This document shows positions 8,857 to 17,557 of a stretch of DNA of 64,000 bases, piece by piece. Below the pieces are notes generated by a model. It saw only the letters and a list, made by a program, of their open reading frames with translations, was not told the DNA's origin and searched no databases. Made by a program: the position numbers and the translations under genes. Position 1 is the first letter of the stretch. Every line of letters starts with the position of its first letter. Source of the DNA: CAVTLG01 sp963735495 (GTDB lineage: Bacteria > Chloroflexota > Ktedonobacteria > Ktedonobacterales > Ktedonobacteraceae); assembly GCA_963735495.1 (NCBI GenBank), contig CAVTLG010000015.1:62001-126000 (forward strand), given 5' to 3'.

Positions 8857-10227
8857 ATGCAGCAAGAAGGCTCGAACTGGCGCGAGATCCTGAAGGAGTC
8901 GAGCTGGGTCACAATTGCCTGGGAATGGTTTCAAACGCTTTTGGGGCGGGCGGTTGACCTGGTGCTATGGATAACGATGGTTTTCTCTTGCTATCAACTT
9001 ATTCCAGGTGCTCCGCAAGTGTCTCCTGGTATCAGTACATTCATGTTTATCATGCAATTTATCGCGCTGGATGTTGGCGGTTTGGCAATGAATCAGCTTG
9101 CGCAGAGGCAGGGTTTGCCTCGTTGGGCGTACGCGCGGATAATCGCCTATATTCTCATCGGGATTACGCTGATTACGATTAGTTACGCTGGTGTCCAGCA
9201 TGCAGTGAAGATTTCTCCGGATGTGACGAACTGGATAGAGGTGGTCCTGGTGGTTGGGCGCTCGATAATGACTGTTCTCTACGGTCAGGCAATGCGTTCG
9301 CTCAAAGAGGTGGATGTGACTATGCGTGATCACTTGGCAGAGTTAGAAATCGAAGCACCAGTGCTTCGTGAACAGGTGTCCAGTGTCCAGTACCAACTAT
9401 CAAGTGTCCAGTCTCAGGTGTCCACTCTGCGCCAACAACTGGACGGGGCAAAGCAAGAGGTGTCCACTCTGCGCCAACAACTGGACACGGAGAAGCGGCA
9501 TGCTGCGGAGATACAGAACGAACTGCAAACTGGACACGGCAACACGGCTGCGTTGCGGCGGGAGTTGAATACTGCATTGGTCCAGGTGGAAACGTTGCAG
9601 GCGCAGTTGGAGGGCAAGAAGCAAGAGCTGGCGGGCCTGCGCGAAACATTGGAGAGTGGGCAAGAGTGGCAAGAGTCTCGGGTCCGGGGTGTATTGGAAA
9701 CGGAGCAGCAGCGGGTTTCTAACTTGCAAGAGCAGTTCAGTGGAGAGCAAGCTGCATCGATGCAGCTACGCAAACAGTTGAATGCTATGGAGGTTGATGT
9801 TGATGGCTTGCGGACGCAACTGAACGCGAGGGAGCGAGAGGTAGAGCGGTTTCAGCAGGCACTAGAAGCTGAACAGCAAATAGCGTCCAGCTTGAAGCAG
9901 GCACTAGAAACTGAACAGCAACAAGTGTCCACTCTGCGTCAAAAACTGGACAATGAGCAAGCTTTACGAGCGTCCACTGGACAGGTCTTACAGGCGTCCA
10001 GTGGACAGGGGAAAGTAGTGAGATTGGACACTTCTCGATCTCGCAAAAGTGGACCGGATGAGACTGGAATTGCTGAACAGATCCGGACGCTGATGGCCGG
10101 AGAACCTGGTATCTCTGGCCGTCAGATTGCGGTACGTCTCGGATGCTCTCCGACGACTGCAGCAAAGTGGAAGCAGTTCTTTGAAGAAAACGGTGGACAG
10201 AGAGCAACGGAGTGCGCGAACGAGTAA
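8857..10227 (+). CDS. Membrane-anchored coiled-coil protein with a C-terminal helix-turn-helix
   Basis: This 456-residue protein begins with about four membrane helices (residues ~31-47, 56-78, 87-108, 120-138), followed by a coiled coil of about 250 residues. The coiled coil is full of repeated heptad-like units (VSTLRQQLD occurs almost identically several times). It ends in a small helix-turn-helix (GISGRQIAVRLGCSPTTAAKW). The architecture suggests a protein that tethers DNA to the membrane, for partition or transfer. The frame extends to 8752, but GGGAGG before the ATG at 8857 sets the start. The DNA is unusually rich in TGTCCA and its complement TGGACA. A second TM + HTH protein of similar plan lies at 24176. 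Confidence 0.65.
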   Translation: MQQEGSNWREILKESSWVTIAWEWFQTLLGRAVDLVLWITMVFSCYQLIPGAPQVSPGISTFMFIMQFIALDVGGLAMNQLAQRQGLPRWAYARIIAYILIGITLITISYAGVQHAVKISPDVTNWIEVVLVVGRSIMTVLYGQAMRSLKEVDVTMRDHLAELEIEAPVLREQVSSVQYQLSSVQSQVSTLRQQLDGAKQEVSTLRQQLDTEKRHAAEIQNELQTGHGNTAALRRELNTALVQVETLQAQLEGKKQELAGLRETLESGQEWQESRVRGVLETEQQRVSNLQEQFSGEQAASMQLRKQLNAMEVDVDGLRTQLNAREREVERFQQALEAEQQIASSLKQALETEQQQVSTLRQKLDNEQALRASTGQVLQASSGQGKVVRLDTSRSRKSGPDETGIAEQIRTLMAGEPGISGRQIAVRLGCSPTTAAKWKQFFEENGGQRATECANE

Positions 10228-10593
10228 GAGCCAGATCCGTCAAAGCGGGTGCCGTGGTGCTGATCCCCGGCCTGGCCTTCACGATAGACCCCGTAGTGCG
10301 TTTCAGTAGAGTTTGAAATAGGAGGGCGCATCGCGAAGTGATAAGGAGGAGGAACCACGGTGACACCCTTATAGACAGAAGTAGACAGGAAAGTCTCCCT
10401 GTACACGAAAAGATGTGCAGCGAAGAGGAATTGTAGACAAAAGTATATGCGGATATCCGCTCTTTTTATGGAAAGCTGTAGACATATGCAAACTGATGGT
10501 AGCCATTGATGCCGATATTCTGGGTGAATGGAGAACCATCACCTTCACACGCGATTTGACGATGACCACATAGTGGTCTGGGAAGGTGCAGCT
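10228..10593 (+). other. Gap with orphan Shine-Dalgarno sequences, TAGACA repeats and a small hairpin
   Basis: No convincing gene. AAGGAGGAGG is followed by GTG ACA CCC TTA TAG, a possible 4-residue leader. TAGACA occurs four times between about 10373 and 10490. GCGGATATCCGC at 10449-10460 is a perfect palindrome followed by TCTTTTT, which may act as a weak terminator. These look like a regulatory leader for the next genes. Confidence 0.35.
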
Positions 10594-10851
10594 ATGACAT
10601 CAAAACATCCTCGCAAACGACCCACTTCGTTTGCAGACCTACCTCCAGATGACTTGCTCTGCTGGCTCCAGGAGCGTCGTGATCAGCTTGCGCAAAAACA
10701 ACAACGAGAACGCGCCTACCTGGACCGGCGGGCAAAGCGAGGCATTTCCACGCCGACGGACGAGGCGTACGAGCGTGATCAACAGCTTGAGACCGATCTC
10801 CTCTTGGTGCTCGATACCATCATCAGCGATGGCAGGAAGGAGGCGCACTAA
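10594..10851 (+). CDS. Small charged hypothetical protein
   Basis: An 85-residue, strongly charged helical protein (ERRDQLAQKQQRERAYLDRRAKRG). The frame opens at 10528, but GGGAAGG six to seven bases before the ATG at 10594 supports this start. The stop overlaps the next start (TAATG), so it is coupled to the membrane protein that follows. No family recognised. Confidence 0.6.
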   Translation: MTSKHPRKRPTSFADLPPDDLLCWLQERRDQLAQKQQRERAYLDRRAKRGISTPTDEAYERDQQLETDLLLVLDTIISDGRKEAH

Positions 10852-11426
10852 TGGCAGATAGCCCTTTGAGTGAAAGCCTACTCGTCGCGCAGTATGAAGC
10901 GCTGCGCACCGAGATCGGGCAACGGATTGACCTGCGACAACAGGTCTTGACCTTTACCATGATTGTTGCCGCATCCTTTTTCGGGCTGGGACTCCAGTCC
11001 TGGGCGGTGAGTCTCACCATACTGTGTTACCCTTTGTTAGCCCTGTTCTTGGCTTGCGCCTGGGTGCAACATAATACCCGGATCGGTCAGATCACCGGGT
11101 ATCTACAACGTCTGGAAACCATGCACCTGGGCAGCTATGGCCCTGGGTGGGAAACCTATCGACACGAGCGCTATGCCCGCGAAAAGCGGCACCATGTAGC
11201 TGTCTCGCTGGTGTTTCCCGCACGGGGCATCTTTCTCTGTTCCCAACTTCTCGCTATGGTGGTGGGCATTGCTCGCTTTATGCAGGAACCAACGGGGATG
11301 CTGGCCCTCTTCCTGTTGCTGGTTGTCGTGGATGGTGGTGTCATCCTGTGGACGTATGGCCTCCTACGACACCGCCGAGAGCGTCCTGCGGGAGTAGCGG
11401 GCCAGACGGAGGAGGCAAAGCCATGA
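10851..11426 (+). CDS. Four-helix membrane protein, coupled to the DNA-modification block
   Basis: This 191-residue protein has two pairs of hydrophobic helices: residues ~33-50 and 53-70, then ~125-142 and 147-168, separated by a charged cytoplasmic-looking segment (YRHERYAREKRHH). No family recognised. Its start overlaps the upstream stop and its own stop overlaps the DUF5131 start (ATGA), which ties it to the modification genes in one transcript. Confidence 0.65.
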   Translation: MADSPLSESLLVAQYEALRTEIGQRIDLRQQVLTFTMIVAASFFGLGLQSWAVSLTILCYPLLALFLACAWVQHNTRIGQITGYLQRLETMHLGSYGPGWETYRHERYAREKRHHVAVSLVFPARGIFLCSQLLAMVVGIARFMQEPTGMLALFLLLVVVDGGVILWTYGLLRHRRERPAGVAGQTEEAKP

Positions 11427-12208
11427 GTACCACCACTATTGAATGGACCTGGCGACACCTGCCAGATGGAACGATGGTCCCCGGCTACACCTTTAACATC
11501 GTCTGGGGCTGCATCAAAGTCAGTGAAGCCTGCCGGGACTGCTACGCTGATGCCTTTGCCCATCGGCTCGGCCTTGACTTGTGGGGACCGGGCAAGCCTC
11601 GCAAAACTATGAGTACAGACTACTGGCAAGCTCCGCTCAAGTGGAACCGGGACGCCGAGCGTACCGGACACCGACGCAACATCTTCTGTTCATCGATGGG
11701 TGACACCTTTGAGGATCACCCAACGGTGACAGCAGAGCGCACGAAGCTCTGGCCACTCATTGAGCGAACGCCCTGGTTGAATTGGTTGCTTCTGACGAAG
11801 CGACCTCAGCACATCCTGACTATGGCCCCCTGGGGATCTACCAGTTGGCCCGATAACATATGGATCGGTACCAGTGTTGAAACGCAAGCGCGGGCGGTTG
11901 AGCGTATTCCCGCGCTATTAGCGGTTCCGGTCCGGGTGCATTTTCTCAGCTGTGAGCCACTGTTAGAGGCGCTGGACCTGACGCCCTGGCTACCCGCGTT
12001 GCAATGGATCATCACTGGAGGGGAAAGTGGAAGACGCGCCCGTCCGATGGACCCGGACTGGCCCCGTGATCTGCGGGAGCAGTGCCAGCGTGCCCAGATC
12101 CCTTACTACTTCAAACAATGGGGCGGACGCTACCACAACAGTGGTGGGCGTCTGCTGGATGGAGTCATCCATGACGCGATGCCTCCTGAAGAGGAGAGGG
12201 TGCCATAA
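11423..12208 (+). CDS. DUF5131 (phage Gp37/Gp68-like) protein, radical-SAM-like
   Basis: This 261-residue protein matches the phage Gp37/Gp68 family. It has an N-terminal IEWTW strand, a cysteine cluster GCIKVSEACRDCYAD (residues ~32-47) that resembles an iron-sulfur-binding CxxxxxxCxxC, and the family landmarks NWLLLTKRP, VHFLSCEPL and WIITGGESG. The family is distantly related to radical-SAM/spore-photoproduct-lyase-type barrels and is common in phages. Its reaction is not established. It is joined by ATGA overlap to the membrane protein upstream and by TAATG to the zinc-ribbon protein downstream. Its place at the head of a modification operon suggests a nucleic-acid base chemistry; this is inference. 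Confidence 0.8.
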   Translation: MSTTTIEWTWRHLPDGTMVPGYTFNIVWGCIKVSEACRDCYADAFAHRLGLDLWGPGKPRKTMSTDYWQAPLKWNRDAERTGHRRNIFCSSMGDTFEDHPTVTAERTKLWPLIERTPWLNWLLLTKRPQHILTMAPWGSTSWPDNIWIGTSVETQARAVERIPALLAVPVRVHFLSCEPLLEALDLTPWLPALQWIITGGESGRRARPMDPDWPRDLREQCQRAQIPYYFKQWGGRYHNSGGRLLDGVIHDAMPPEEERVP

Positions 12209-12483
12209 TGAAACGCCACTGGCACGCCCTGCTGCTGATCCTTTCCGGAGGGTGGGAGCAGTGCTCCTATCACCTCGTGACGAAGCGCCGTTGGAATGCG
12301 CTCATGCGCCAATTGGAACAGGAACGCCAACACGCGGCTCCGGTGTCCCGGCCCTGCGTTGGGTGCTGGCAACACGACCACCCGGGCGTCCCTTTCCCGG
12401 CGCTCTCGTCCTCGTCCCTCTGTCCGTCTTGTCGTGCGTCCACCCTGGCACAACGGGCGGTGGCACATGTGGCGTGCTCATAG
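12208..12483 (+). CDS. Small zinc-ribbon protein
   Basis: A 91-residue protein with two Cys pairs, CVGC (residues ~50-53) and CPSC (~72-75), which would form a zinc ribbon. The N-terminal half is basic (TKRRWNALMRQLEQERQ), fitting nucleic-acid binding. It starts inside the DUF5131 stop (TAATG) and its 3' end overlaps the HNH gene by 17 bp in another frame. The codon pattern and overlap style match the surrounding operon, so I keep both genes. Confidence 0.55.
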   Translation: MKRHWHALLLILSGGWEQCSYHLVTKRRWNALMRQLEQERQHAAPVSRPCVGCWQHDHPGVPFPALSSSSLCPSCRASTLAQRAVAHVACS

Positions 12484-12832
12484 CTACCCGCCCAACTGGA
12501 AACAGTTGTCCCGTGACTGCAAAGAGCAGGCGGGCTGGCGCTGTCAGTCCTGCCATATCCGCCACGGGGCCAAACGGAAAAGTAAGCGCACGGGCAAGAA
12601 GTACCCGGTGTGGCTGCACGCGGCGCACGTCCGCTTGAACGATACGCACAACCCGCATCCGCTCTTGTGGGCGCTCTGCCCACGGTGCCATGGTCGCTAT
12701 GACTACTGGCTGCGACTACGCGAGGGTGTGATCACCCTTGAGCAATTAAAGCACCGGATCTTGCTGCACCGGAAAAGGATGGCGGGTAGCCTGCTAAGCC
12801 TGTTTGTACCAGAGCGGCGGAGACTTCTTTGA
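12467..12832 (+). CDS. HNH-type nuclease-like protein
   Basis: This 121-residue protein has CQSCH at about residue 25 and a second cluster AAHVRLNDTHN...LCPRCHGRYD (residues ~49-76). That is the HNH layout with a structural zinc site made of two Cys pairs. HNH proteins in phages and mobile elements cut DNA, often near packaging or modification loci. The frame opens at 12296, but the ATG at 12467 begins at a sensible N-terminus and follows a GGGCGGTGG stretch. Substrate unknown. Confidence 0.65.
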   Translation: MWRAHSYPPNWKQLSRDCKEQAGWRCQSCHIRHGAKRKSKRTGKKYPVWLHAAHVRLNDTHNPHPLLWALCPRCHGRYDYWLRLREGVITLEQLKHRILLHRKRMAGSLLSLFVPERRRLL

Positions 12833-12859
12833 AAGGATGAAAGATGGGAGAAATCCGCA

Positions 12860-13357
12860 ATGACCAGTGCAGCACCAGAGCATCCATCGGGTGCTCTCAA
12901 GATGCCGGGAACCCCCGATTTTCCAGAGCTTCACATCTGGTTTTCTGATTGCCGGGGTTGCCGTCGTGGCACCGTTTTTAAAGAGTACCATTGGAATGCA
13001 CCTGGCGGCCAATGGCAGCAATGTGCTCACTGTTACTCTCGCTACTTCCAGTGGCTCAAAGCGTATCACCTGATCCGCTATGTCGTTTTTCGTTCAAATT
13101 ACCCGATAAAGCTTTGCATTGACCACTCAAAAGATCTTGTCAAGAGCGGTGGACGCATTTTCTATCATGAAAGAGACTACACAGCCGAAGATAAAGGGGT
13201 ACGAGTTGAAGCCTATGCTCTTGACGCTGACGGGAAAAGGCAGGAGCAACTGCGCATTGAGGGCGCTCTTTGCAAAGTATTCCCGACGTTGGCCGCTGCT
13301 CAAATGTGGATTTGCCAACAAATGGGAGGATCGCTCCGTACATTCTGGTTTTCTTGA
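12860..13357 (+). CDS. Hypothetical zinc-binding protein
   Basis: This 165-residue protein has two Cys pairs, CRGC (residues ~31-34) and CAHC (~54-57), which would bind zinc. The C-terminal half (YALDADGKRQEQLRIEG, LAAAQMWICQQMGG) looks like a small alpha/beta unit. No family recognised. It lies 27 bp after the HNH gene and 15 bp before the next, within the same operon. A related zinc-ribbon style is seen in the 12208 and 14318 genes. Confidence 0.6.
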   Translation: MTSAAPEHPSGALKMPGTPDFPELHIWFSDCRGCRRGTVFKEYHWNAPGGQWQQCAHCYSRYFQWLKAYHLIRYVVFRSNYPIKLCIDHSKDLVKSGGRIFYHERDYTAEDKGVRVEAYALDADGKRQEQLRIEGALCKVFPTLAAAQMWICQQMGGSLRTFWFS

Positions 13358-13372
13358 TAAGGAGGAACACTG

Positions 13373-13696
13373 ATGCACGATGTTCCTATGCAACCCTGGC
13401 AGGTCGAGGCCCTGGAAGCGTTGCTGGCAACCGAAACCACCGAAGTCGAGGCAAACAGCCGCGTCTATACGTCCTCAAAAACCTATGGAGACAGCCGCTT
13501 TCACCTGATCAGTAAACGCTACGATGGTATCCAGATTGAGCAAACCAACATCGATGATAAATGGGGGTCACGCGTGCAGTTGCAAAGCGACGAGATCCCG
13601 GCGACGCTGAAAACCTTGCTCACCTGGTACCTGGAAACGAAAAACCCCGCGCAGCACCCAGAGGACCTGGGGGATCTGGACGATCACCCCTTTTAG
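13373..13696 (+). CDS. Hypothetical 107-residue protein
   Basis: Soluble acidic protein, not recognised. It shows a run of strands (YGDSRFHLISKRYDGIQIEQ) and an acidic C-terminal tail (LGDLDDHPF). GGAGG lies nine bases before the ATG. It is followed by a terminator-like hairpin at 13726-13764, so it may end a transcript or be set off from the modification genes by partial termination. Confidence 0.6.
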   Translation: MHDVPMQPWQVEALEALLATETTEVEANSRVYTSSKTYGDSRFHLISKRYDGIQIEQTNIDDKWGSRVQLQSDEIPATLKTLLTWYLETKNPAQHPEDLGDLDDHPF

Positions 13697-13725
13697 CGCG
13701 GGCCGTTCCTTTGTATTGTTCTGAC

Positions 13726-13764
13726 AGAGAGCTCCTTCTTGTTGAGAGAGGGGGCTCTCTTTTT
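13726..13764 (+). terminator. Intrinsic terminator-like hairpin inside the modification operon
   Basis: AGAGAGCTCC pairs with GGGGCTCTCT around a loop of about 16 nt and is followed by TTTTT at 13760-13764. It sits in the 85-bp gap between two same-strand genes. It may give partial termination and so lower expression of the methyltransferase genes downstream. Confidence 0.55.
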
Positions 13765-13781
13765 GAAAGAGAGGTACACCG

Positions 13782-14321
13782 ATGACTTCTATATCCCTTC
13801 CTGATGGCTACATCGTTGCCTGCATTGACAGGCGGTGGTATCCCATCAAAGTGGAACGACTCCATACCATTGATAACCCGGACGGGTTTCTTACATTAAG
13901 CCCGCTCTTTACCTTTGACGGGGGCGATACCACCTTTGCCGATTGTGCAGAGGCAGTACAGGAGTGTTGGACGCAGGTGCACGCACAGGAAGCGTATGAG
14001 CAAGAACAATGGGAATGCCTTGCAGCGAAAAGCAATGTCTACCCCGACCGGTGCACGCACTATAGGGATATCATCGAAGAGTATACCAGGCACCGACCTA
14101 AAATCATACGGGGGTGGTCAAGCGCGACGGTCATTATGCATTCCTATCAGTGCCTGCGGTGTGACGTCTGGCATGATCAAGACATAATAGAGGCGCTCAC
14201 GATTGAGGATGCGCTCGCGCAGGCAGCAGAGGCATGCTACACGCGATACCTGGAATGCATGCAGCAGGACCCGGTGCACCATGAGCAGCACGCATGGCAG
14301 ACCGTCGAGGTGAGCGTATGA
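13782..14321 (+). CDS. Hypothetical protein coupled to the cytosine methyltransferase
   Basis: A 179-residue acidic protein rich in His and Cys near its C-terminus (YQCLRCDVWHDQD, CYTRYLECMQQ). CLRC could be half of a zinc site. GAGAGG precedes the ATG. The stop overlaps the start of the C5-methyltransferase gene in an ATGA arrangement, which suggests stoichiometric expression with it. No family recognised. Confidence 0.6.
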   Translation: MTSISLPDGYIVACIDRRWYPIKVERLHTIDNPDGFLTLSPLFTFDGGDTTFADCAEAVQECWTQVHAQEAYEQEQWECLAAKSNVYPDRCTHYRDIIEEYTRHRPKIIRGWSSATVIMHSYQCLRCDVWHDQDIIEALTIEDALAQAAEACYTRYLECMQQDPVHHEQHAWQTVEVSV

Positions 14322-15817
14322 CGCTTGATATCACCATCACGGATATGTTTTGTGGAGCAGGCGGAAGTACCACTGGCGCAACCCTCGCCGGGGCAACGGT
14401 GAAACTTGCCATTAATCACTGGAAACGCGCCATTGAAACCCACAATACGAATTATCCTGAAACTATCCATGCGTTGACAGACCTCCATAAAGCATCGCCC
14501 AGGCGCTTCCCTGCTACGACGATCTTGGTTGCCAGTCCTGAATGTACCTCCCATACCCTCGCGAAAGGCAAGAAGCGGAAACAGCAAGGGCAGTTGCCGC
14601 TCTGGGAAGCTGACGGACCCGACCTTGTCGCTGAAGCCGAGGAACGATCACGCTGCACGATGTGGACGCCGCTGGATTGGGCAGAGTGCCATGACTACCA
14701 GGCTATCATCCTGGAGAATGTGGTGGACGCGCATTTGTGGCGTCCCTTCCAGGCATGGCTGCAAGCCTGGAAGTCGTTAGGCTATGACTATGAACTGGTC
14801 TACCTCAATTCCATGTATGCCCATCCGACGCCACAAAGTCGGGACCGCATGTACTTTGTGGCCTGGAAGCAGGGGAACAGACGTCCGAACCTCACAATTA
14901 CGCCTGCGGCCTATTGTATCCAGTGCGACAAAGAAGTGGCATCGGTTCAAAGCTGGAAGAAACCGACCCGTCGCCACGGCAAATATAAGCAGCAATATGT
15001 CTATCGTTGCCCTCGCTGCGCGCAAGAGGTGACGCCCTACTACTATGCTGCTGCCAACGCGATTGACTGGTCCGTGCCAGCGCCGCGTATTGGAGATCGG
15101 AAAAAGCCGCTGAAAGAGAAGACGCTGAACCGCATCAGCTATGGCCTGGAAAAGTTTGCTGGCCATCCATTGAGCATTCCGATGACCAGAGTACAGGATC
15201 GGCTCCGAGATAGGACACAGGAGCCATTTCCGATGCAGACGGCAACGGAAACACAGGCGATGGTGATGCCACCCTTCTTGCTTCAGACATCTCATAGTAT
15301 CTGTGGGCATGCAAGTTCTGTCACATCAGCCTATGATGCCCCGTTCTCGACGCAAACAACCCGGCAAGACCTGGCATTGGCCGTCCCAGCGCCTTTCATT
15401 CTGGACCACCTGGGAGAATACCGACCGCGAAGTATCGTCCGACCATGCTCGACCATATGCGCAGATGGCAATCATCAGAGTGTCATCATTCCGAGAGAGA
15501 CGCAGGCGTACTTGATGAGCTACTACAAACATGGGCAACTCTTGCCAGTGCAAGAGGCGGTACGAACGGTCACCACGCTTGCCCGCCATGCCCTCGTGAC
15601 GGTTGAACCCGGAGTACCTGCGCTGGAAGCGTGCGGGTTTCGTATGCTCATCCCAAAGGAGATTCAGACAGCAATGGCCTTCCCTGCAAGTTACATCGTG
15701 ACGGGGACCCAGCGCGAGCAGGTGAAGCAGCTGGGCAACGCAGTCACTCCGCCGGTCATGAAGTTGTTAATGGAGCGTGTCCTTGCCTCACTGACAGAGG
15801 GCGAGGTGCCGGTATGA
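14318..15817 (+). CDS. C5-cytosine DNA methyltransferase with an inserted zinc ribbon
   Basis: This 499-residue protein carries the standard motifs in order: motif I DMFCGAGGSTTG (residues ~9-20, AdoMet binding), motif IV SPECTSHT with the catalytic Cys (~73-80; PEC in place of the usual PPC), motif VI ENVV (~132-135), motif VIII QSRDRMYF (~173-180) and motif X LGNAVTPPV (~471-479). A CIQC...CPRC pair at about residues 205-240 adds a zinc ribbon before the variable target-recognition region. It transfers a methyl group to cytosine C5 in a specific sequence. No cognate restriction gene is adjacent, so it is probably a solitary, self-protecting methylase. The start at 14318 overlaps the previous stop (ATGA). 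Confidence 0.9.
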   Translation: MTLDITITDMFCGAGGSTTGATLAGATVKLAINHWKRAIETHNTNYPETIHALTDLHKASPRRFPATTILVASPECTSHTLAKGKKRKQQGQLPLWEADGPDLVAEAEERSRCTMWTPLDWAECHDYQAIILENVVDAHLWRPFQAWLQAWKSLGYDYELVYLNSMYAHPTPQSRDRMYFVAWKQGNRRPNLTITPAAYCIQCDKEVASVQSWKKPTRRHGKYKQQYVYRCPRCAQEVTPYYYAAANAIDWSVPAPRIGDRKKPLKEKTLNRISYGLEKFAGHPLSIPMTRVQDRLRDRTQEPFPMQTATETQAMVMPPFLLQTSHSICGHASSVTSAYDAPFSTQTTRQDLALAVPAPFILDHLGEYRPRSIVRPCSTICADGNHQSVIIPRETQAYLMSYYKHGQLLPVQEAVRTVTTLARHALVTVEPGVPALEACGFRMLIPKEIQTAMAFPASYIVTGTQREQVKQLGNAVTPPVMKLLMERVLASLTEGEVPV

Positions 15818-16653
15818 ACTACTCAGGCACCCCGAAGGTTGTGCATCTCACCTCAGAAACGACCGTTGCCATAGGCCGGACACTGACAGCAGCGCACGCG
15901 GTTTCCCTTTCGGGCGGCGTACCGAGCGCGGTGATGGCAGAGGAAGTCATCCAGCGGTATGGACGGGAGCATACCCTCTTATGGTTTGCGGATGTGCGGG
16001 TCGAGGACGCAGATCTGTATCGGTTTCTACACGATTGCATGCAGCGCTGGAAAGGCGTGCTCTACTGGTACACCGACGGACGCACACCGCTGGAACTGGC
16101 AGCGCAAAAGAAGCTCATTCCCTGCAATCAGCACTGCCCGTGCTCTTATGAGCTCAAAGTCAAACCGTTTCGGCAACTGATCAAAGCCATGCCGGTACTC
16201 CCCACCGTGAACATTGGGCTGGAAGTGCATGAGCGCAAACGTCTGGTAAGCGTAAAAAAATCTTATGCCGAGGCCATCCCTGGCGTTGAGGTGGTCTATC
16301 CCCTCCTCTGGCGGGAATGGTATCACGCGGACCTCTTCGCAACCGTGCGCAGCTGGGATATTGCCATTCCACGTCTGTATGAGCGTGGCTTTCAGCACAA
16401 TAACTGTGGTGGGGCCTGTGTCCGTCAAGGGGTTGGTGAGTGGCGACGACTCCAACAATGGGACCCGGAACGCTATGCCAGCTATGAGCAATGGGAGCAA
16501 GAGCAGCGCAACCAGGGTGGGCCACGAGCAGAACGGAGCTTTGCTTCCAGACAGCAGCACGGCGTCAAGCAGCCCATCACGCTGGCACAGATCCGCCGGG
16601 AGTCGCAGGGGACGTTGTTCGATGACCTTGTGGAGAGCGAGAGACAGGCATGA
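15814..16653 (+). CDS. PAPS-reductase-like PP-loop enzyme
   Basis: This 279-residue protein has a PP-loop variant, SLSGGVPSA (residues ~31-39; more usual is SGGxDS), followed by the family marks CPCSYELKVKP (~109-119) and NNCGGACVRQG (~195-205). This is the phage type of phosphoadenosine-phosphosulfate-reductase-like protein. PP-loop enzymes adenylate or sulfur-activate substrates. DndC, used in DNA phosphorothioation, is a relative, but no dndD/E is seen here. It overlaps both neighbours by ATGA, tying it to the methylases. The real substrate is unknown; a base-modification or sulfur-transfer role is inference. Confidence 0.75.
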   Translation: MNYSGTPKVVHLTSETTVAIGRTLTAAHAVSLSGGVPSAVMAEEVIQRYGREHTLLWFADVRVEDADLYRFLHDCMQRWKGVLYWYTDGRTPLELAAQKKLIPCNQHCPCSYELKVKPFRQLIKAMPVLPTVNIGLEVHERKRLVSVKKSYAEAIPGVEVVYPLLWREWYHADLFATVRSWDIAIPRLYERGFQHNNCGGACVRQGVGEWRRLQQWDPERYASYEQWEQEQRNQGGPRAERSFASRQQHGVKQPITLAQIRRESQGTLFDDLVESERQA

Positions 16654-17492
16654 ACACGACAGCCGTCAAGCCGATCCTCAAGTACACCGGGGCCAAGTGG
16701 AAAATAGCCGATTGGATCGTCTCCTATCTACCTGACCACGTGCACTATGTCGAACCCTATTGCGGAAGTGCGGCGGTCTTCTTCAGCAAAAAGCCCTCAA
16801 CCCATGAGGTGTTGAACGATCTCAACGGCTCTATTGTCAATCTCTTCACGGTCATTCGTACCAGGTCGGAGGAGTTGGCGCAAGCTCTTGAGATGACGCC
16901 CTGGGCAGAGGCAGAGTACAAGGCCGTTGAGCGGGACTACACAGACCCTGACCCGGTGGAGCATGCACGCAAGTTTCTCATCCGGTGCTGGCAGGCACAC
17001 GGCGGTACCCTGTACCAGGTGTCTAAGTGGAAGCATAACGGACTGCATGGAAATGCGTATCCGGTCAGGACGTGGCAGCAACTGCCAACGCGCATTCTTG
17101 CGGCGGCCTCTCGTCTCAAGGACGCGGAGATCCGCAACAAGCCTGCCCTGGACATGATCGACTACTACAACGCCCCAGATGTCCTGCTGTATGTCGATCC
17201 ACCTTATATCCACGCGACCCGTGCACGCAAATACTATCCCGACGAGATGACCGACGACGACCATAGCACGTTGATTGATCATCTCATCACCCATCGCGGC
17301 GCGGTGGTGCTCTCTGGCTATGCCCACCCGCTCTATGACGCCCGGCTTGCTGACTGGTACCGGGTCACGCTTCCCACCGCCGGGGAGCATGGCAAGCAGC
17401 ACCTGGAAGTGCTCTGGCTCAACGAGCGGGCCGTGCGTACCCGTCAACTCACCATGAATACGATGTTTGGCCCTCTCTCCCCTGGGAGGTGA
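16650..17492 (+). CDS. Dam-type N6-adenine DNA methyltransferase, copy 1
   Basis: This 280-residue class D12 methylase has KYTGAKWKIADWI at the N-terminus (the GAK(W)K AdoMet motif), YVEPYCGSAAVFF (~33-45, motif I) and the catalytic VDPPY at about 181-185. It methylates the N6 position of adenine. Length fits the Dam family. ATGA overlap with the PP-loop gene upstream. It is clearly paralogous to, but well diverged from, the second Dam-type gene at 18475, so the two probably recognise different sequences. Confidence 0.88.
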   Translation: MNTTAVKPILKYTGAKWKIADWIVSYLPDHVHYVEPYCGSAAVFFSKKPSTHEVLNDLNGSIVNLFTVIRTRSEELAQALEMTPWAEAEYKAVERDYTDPDPVEHARKFLIRCWQAHGGTLYQVSKWKHNGLHGNAYPVRTWQQLPTRILAAASRLKDAEIRNKPALDMIDYYNAPDVLLYVDPPYIHATRARKYYPDEMTDDDHSTLIDHLITHRGAVVLSGYAHPLYDARLADWYRVTLPTAGEHGKQHLEVLWLNERAVRTRQLTMNTMFGPLSPGR

Positions 17493-17557
17493 GGGCGTTC
17501 TTTCCTTCATTCGTGCCAACTCAACGGGAGTTGGTAGGATTGAGCGCAAGGAGACCT

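Noticed and set aside
15814..16653. Dnd phosphorothioation system
   Set aside because: The PP-loop protein is of the phage PAPS-reductase type and no dndB, dndD or dndE genes accompany it.
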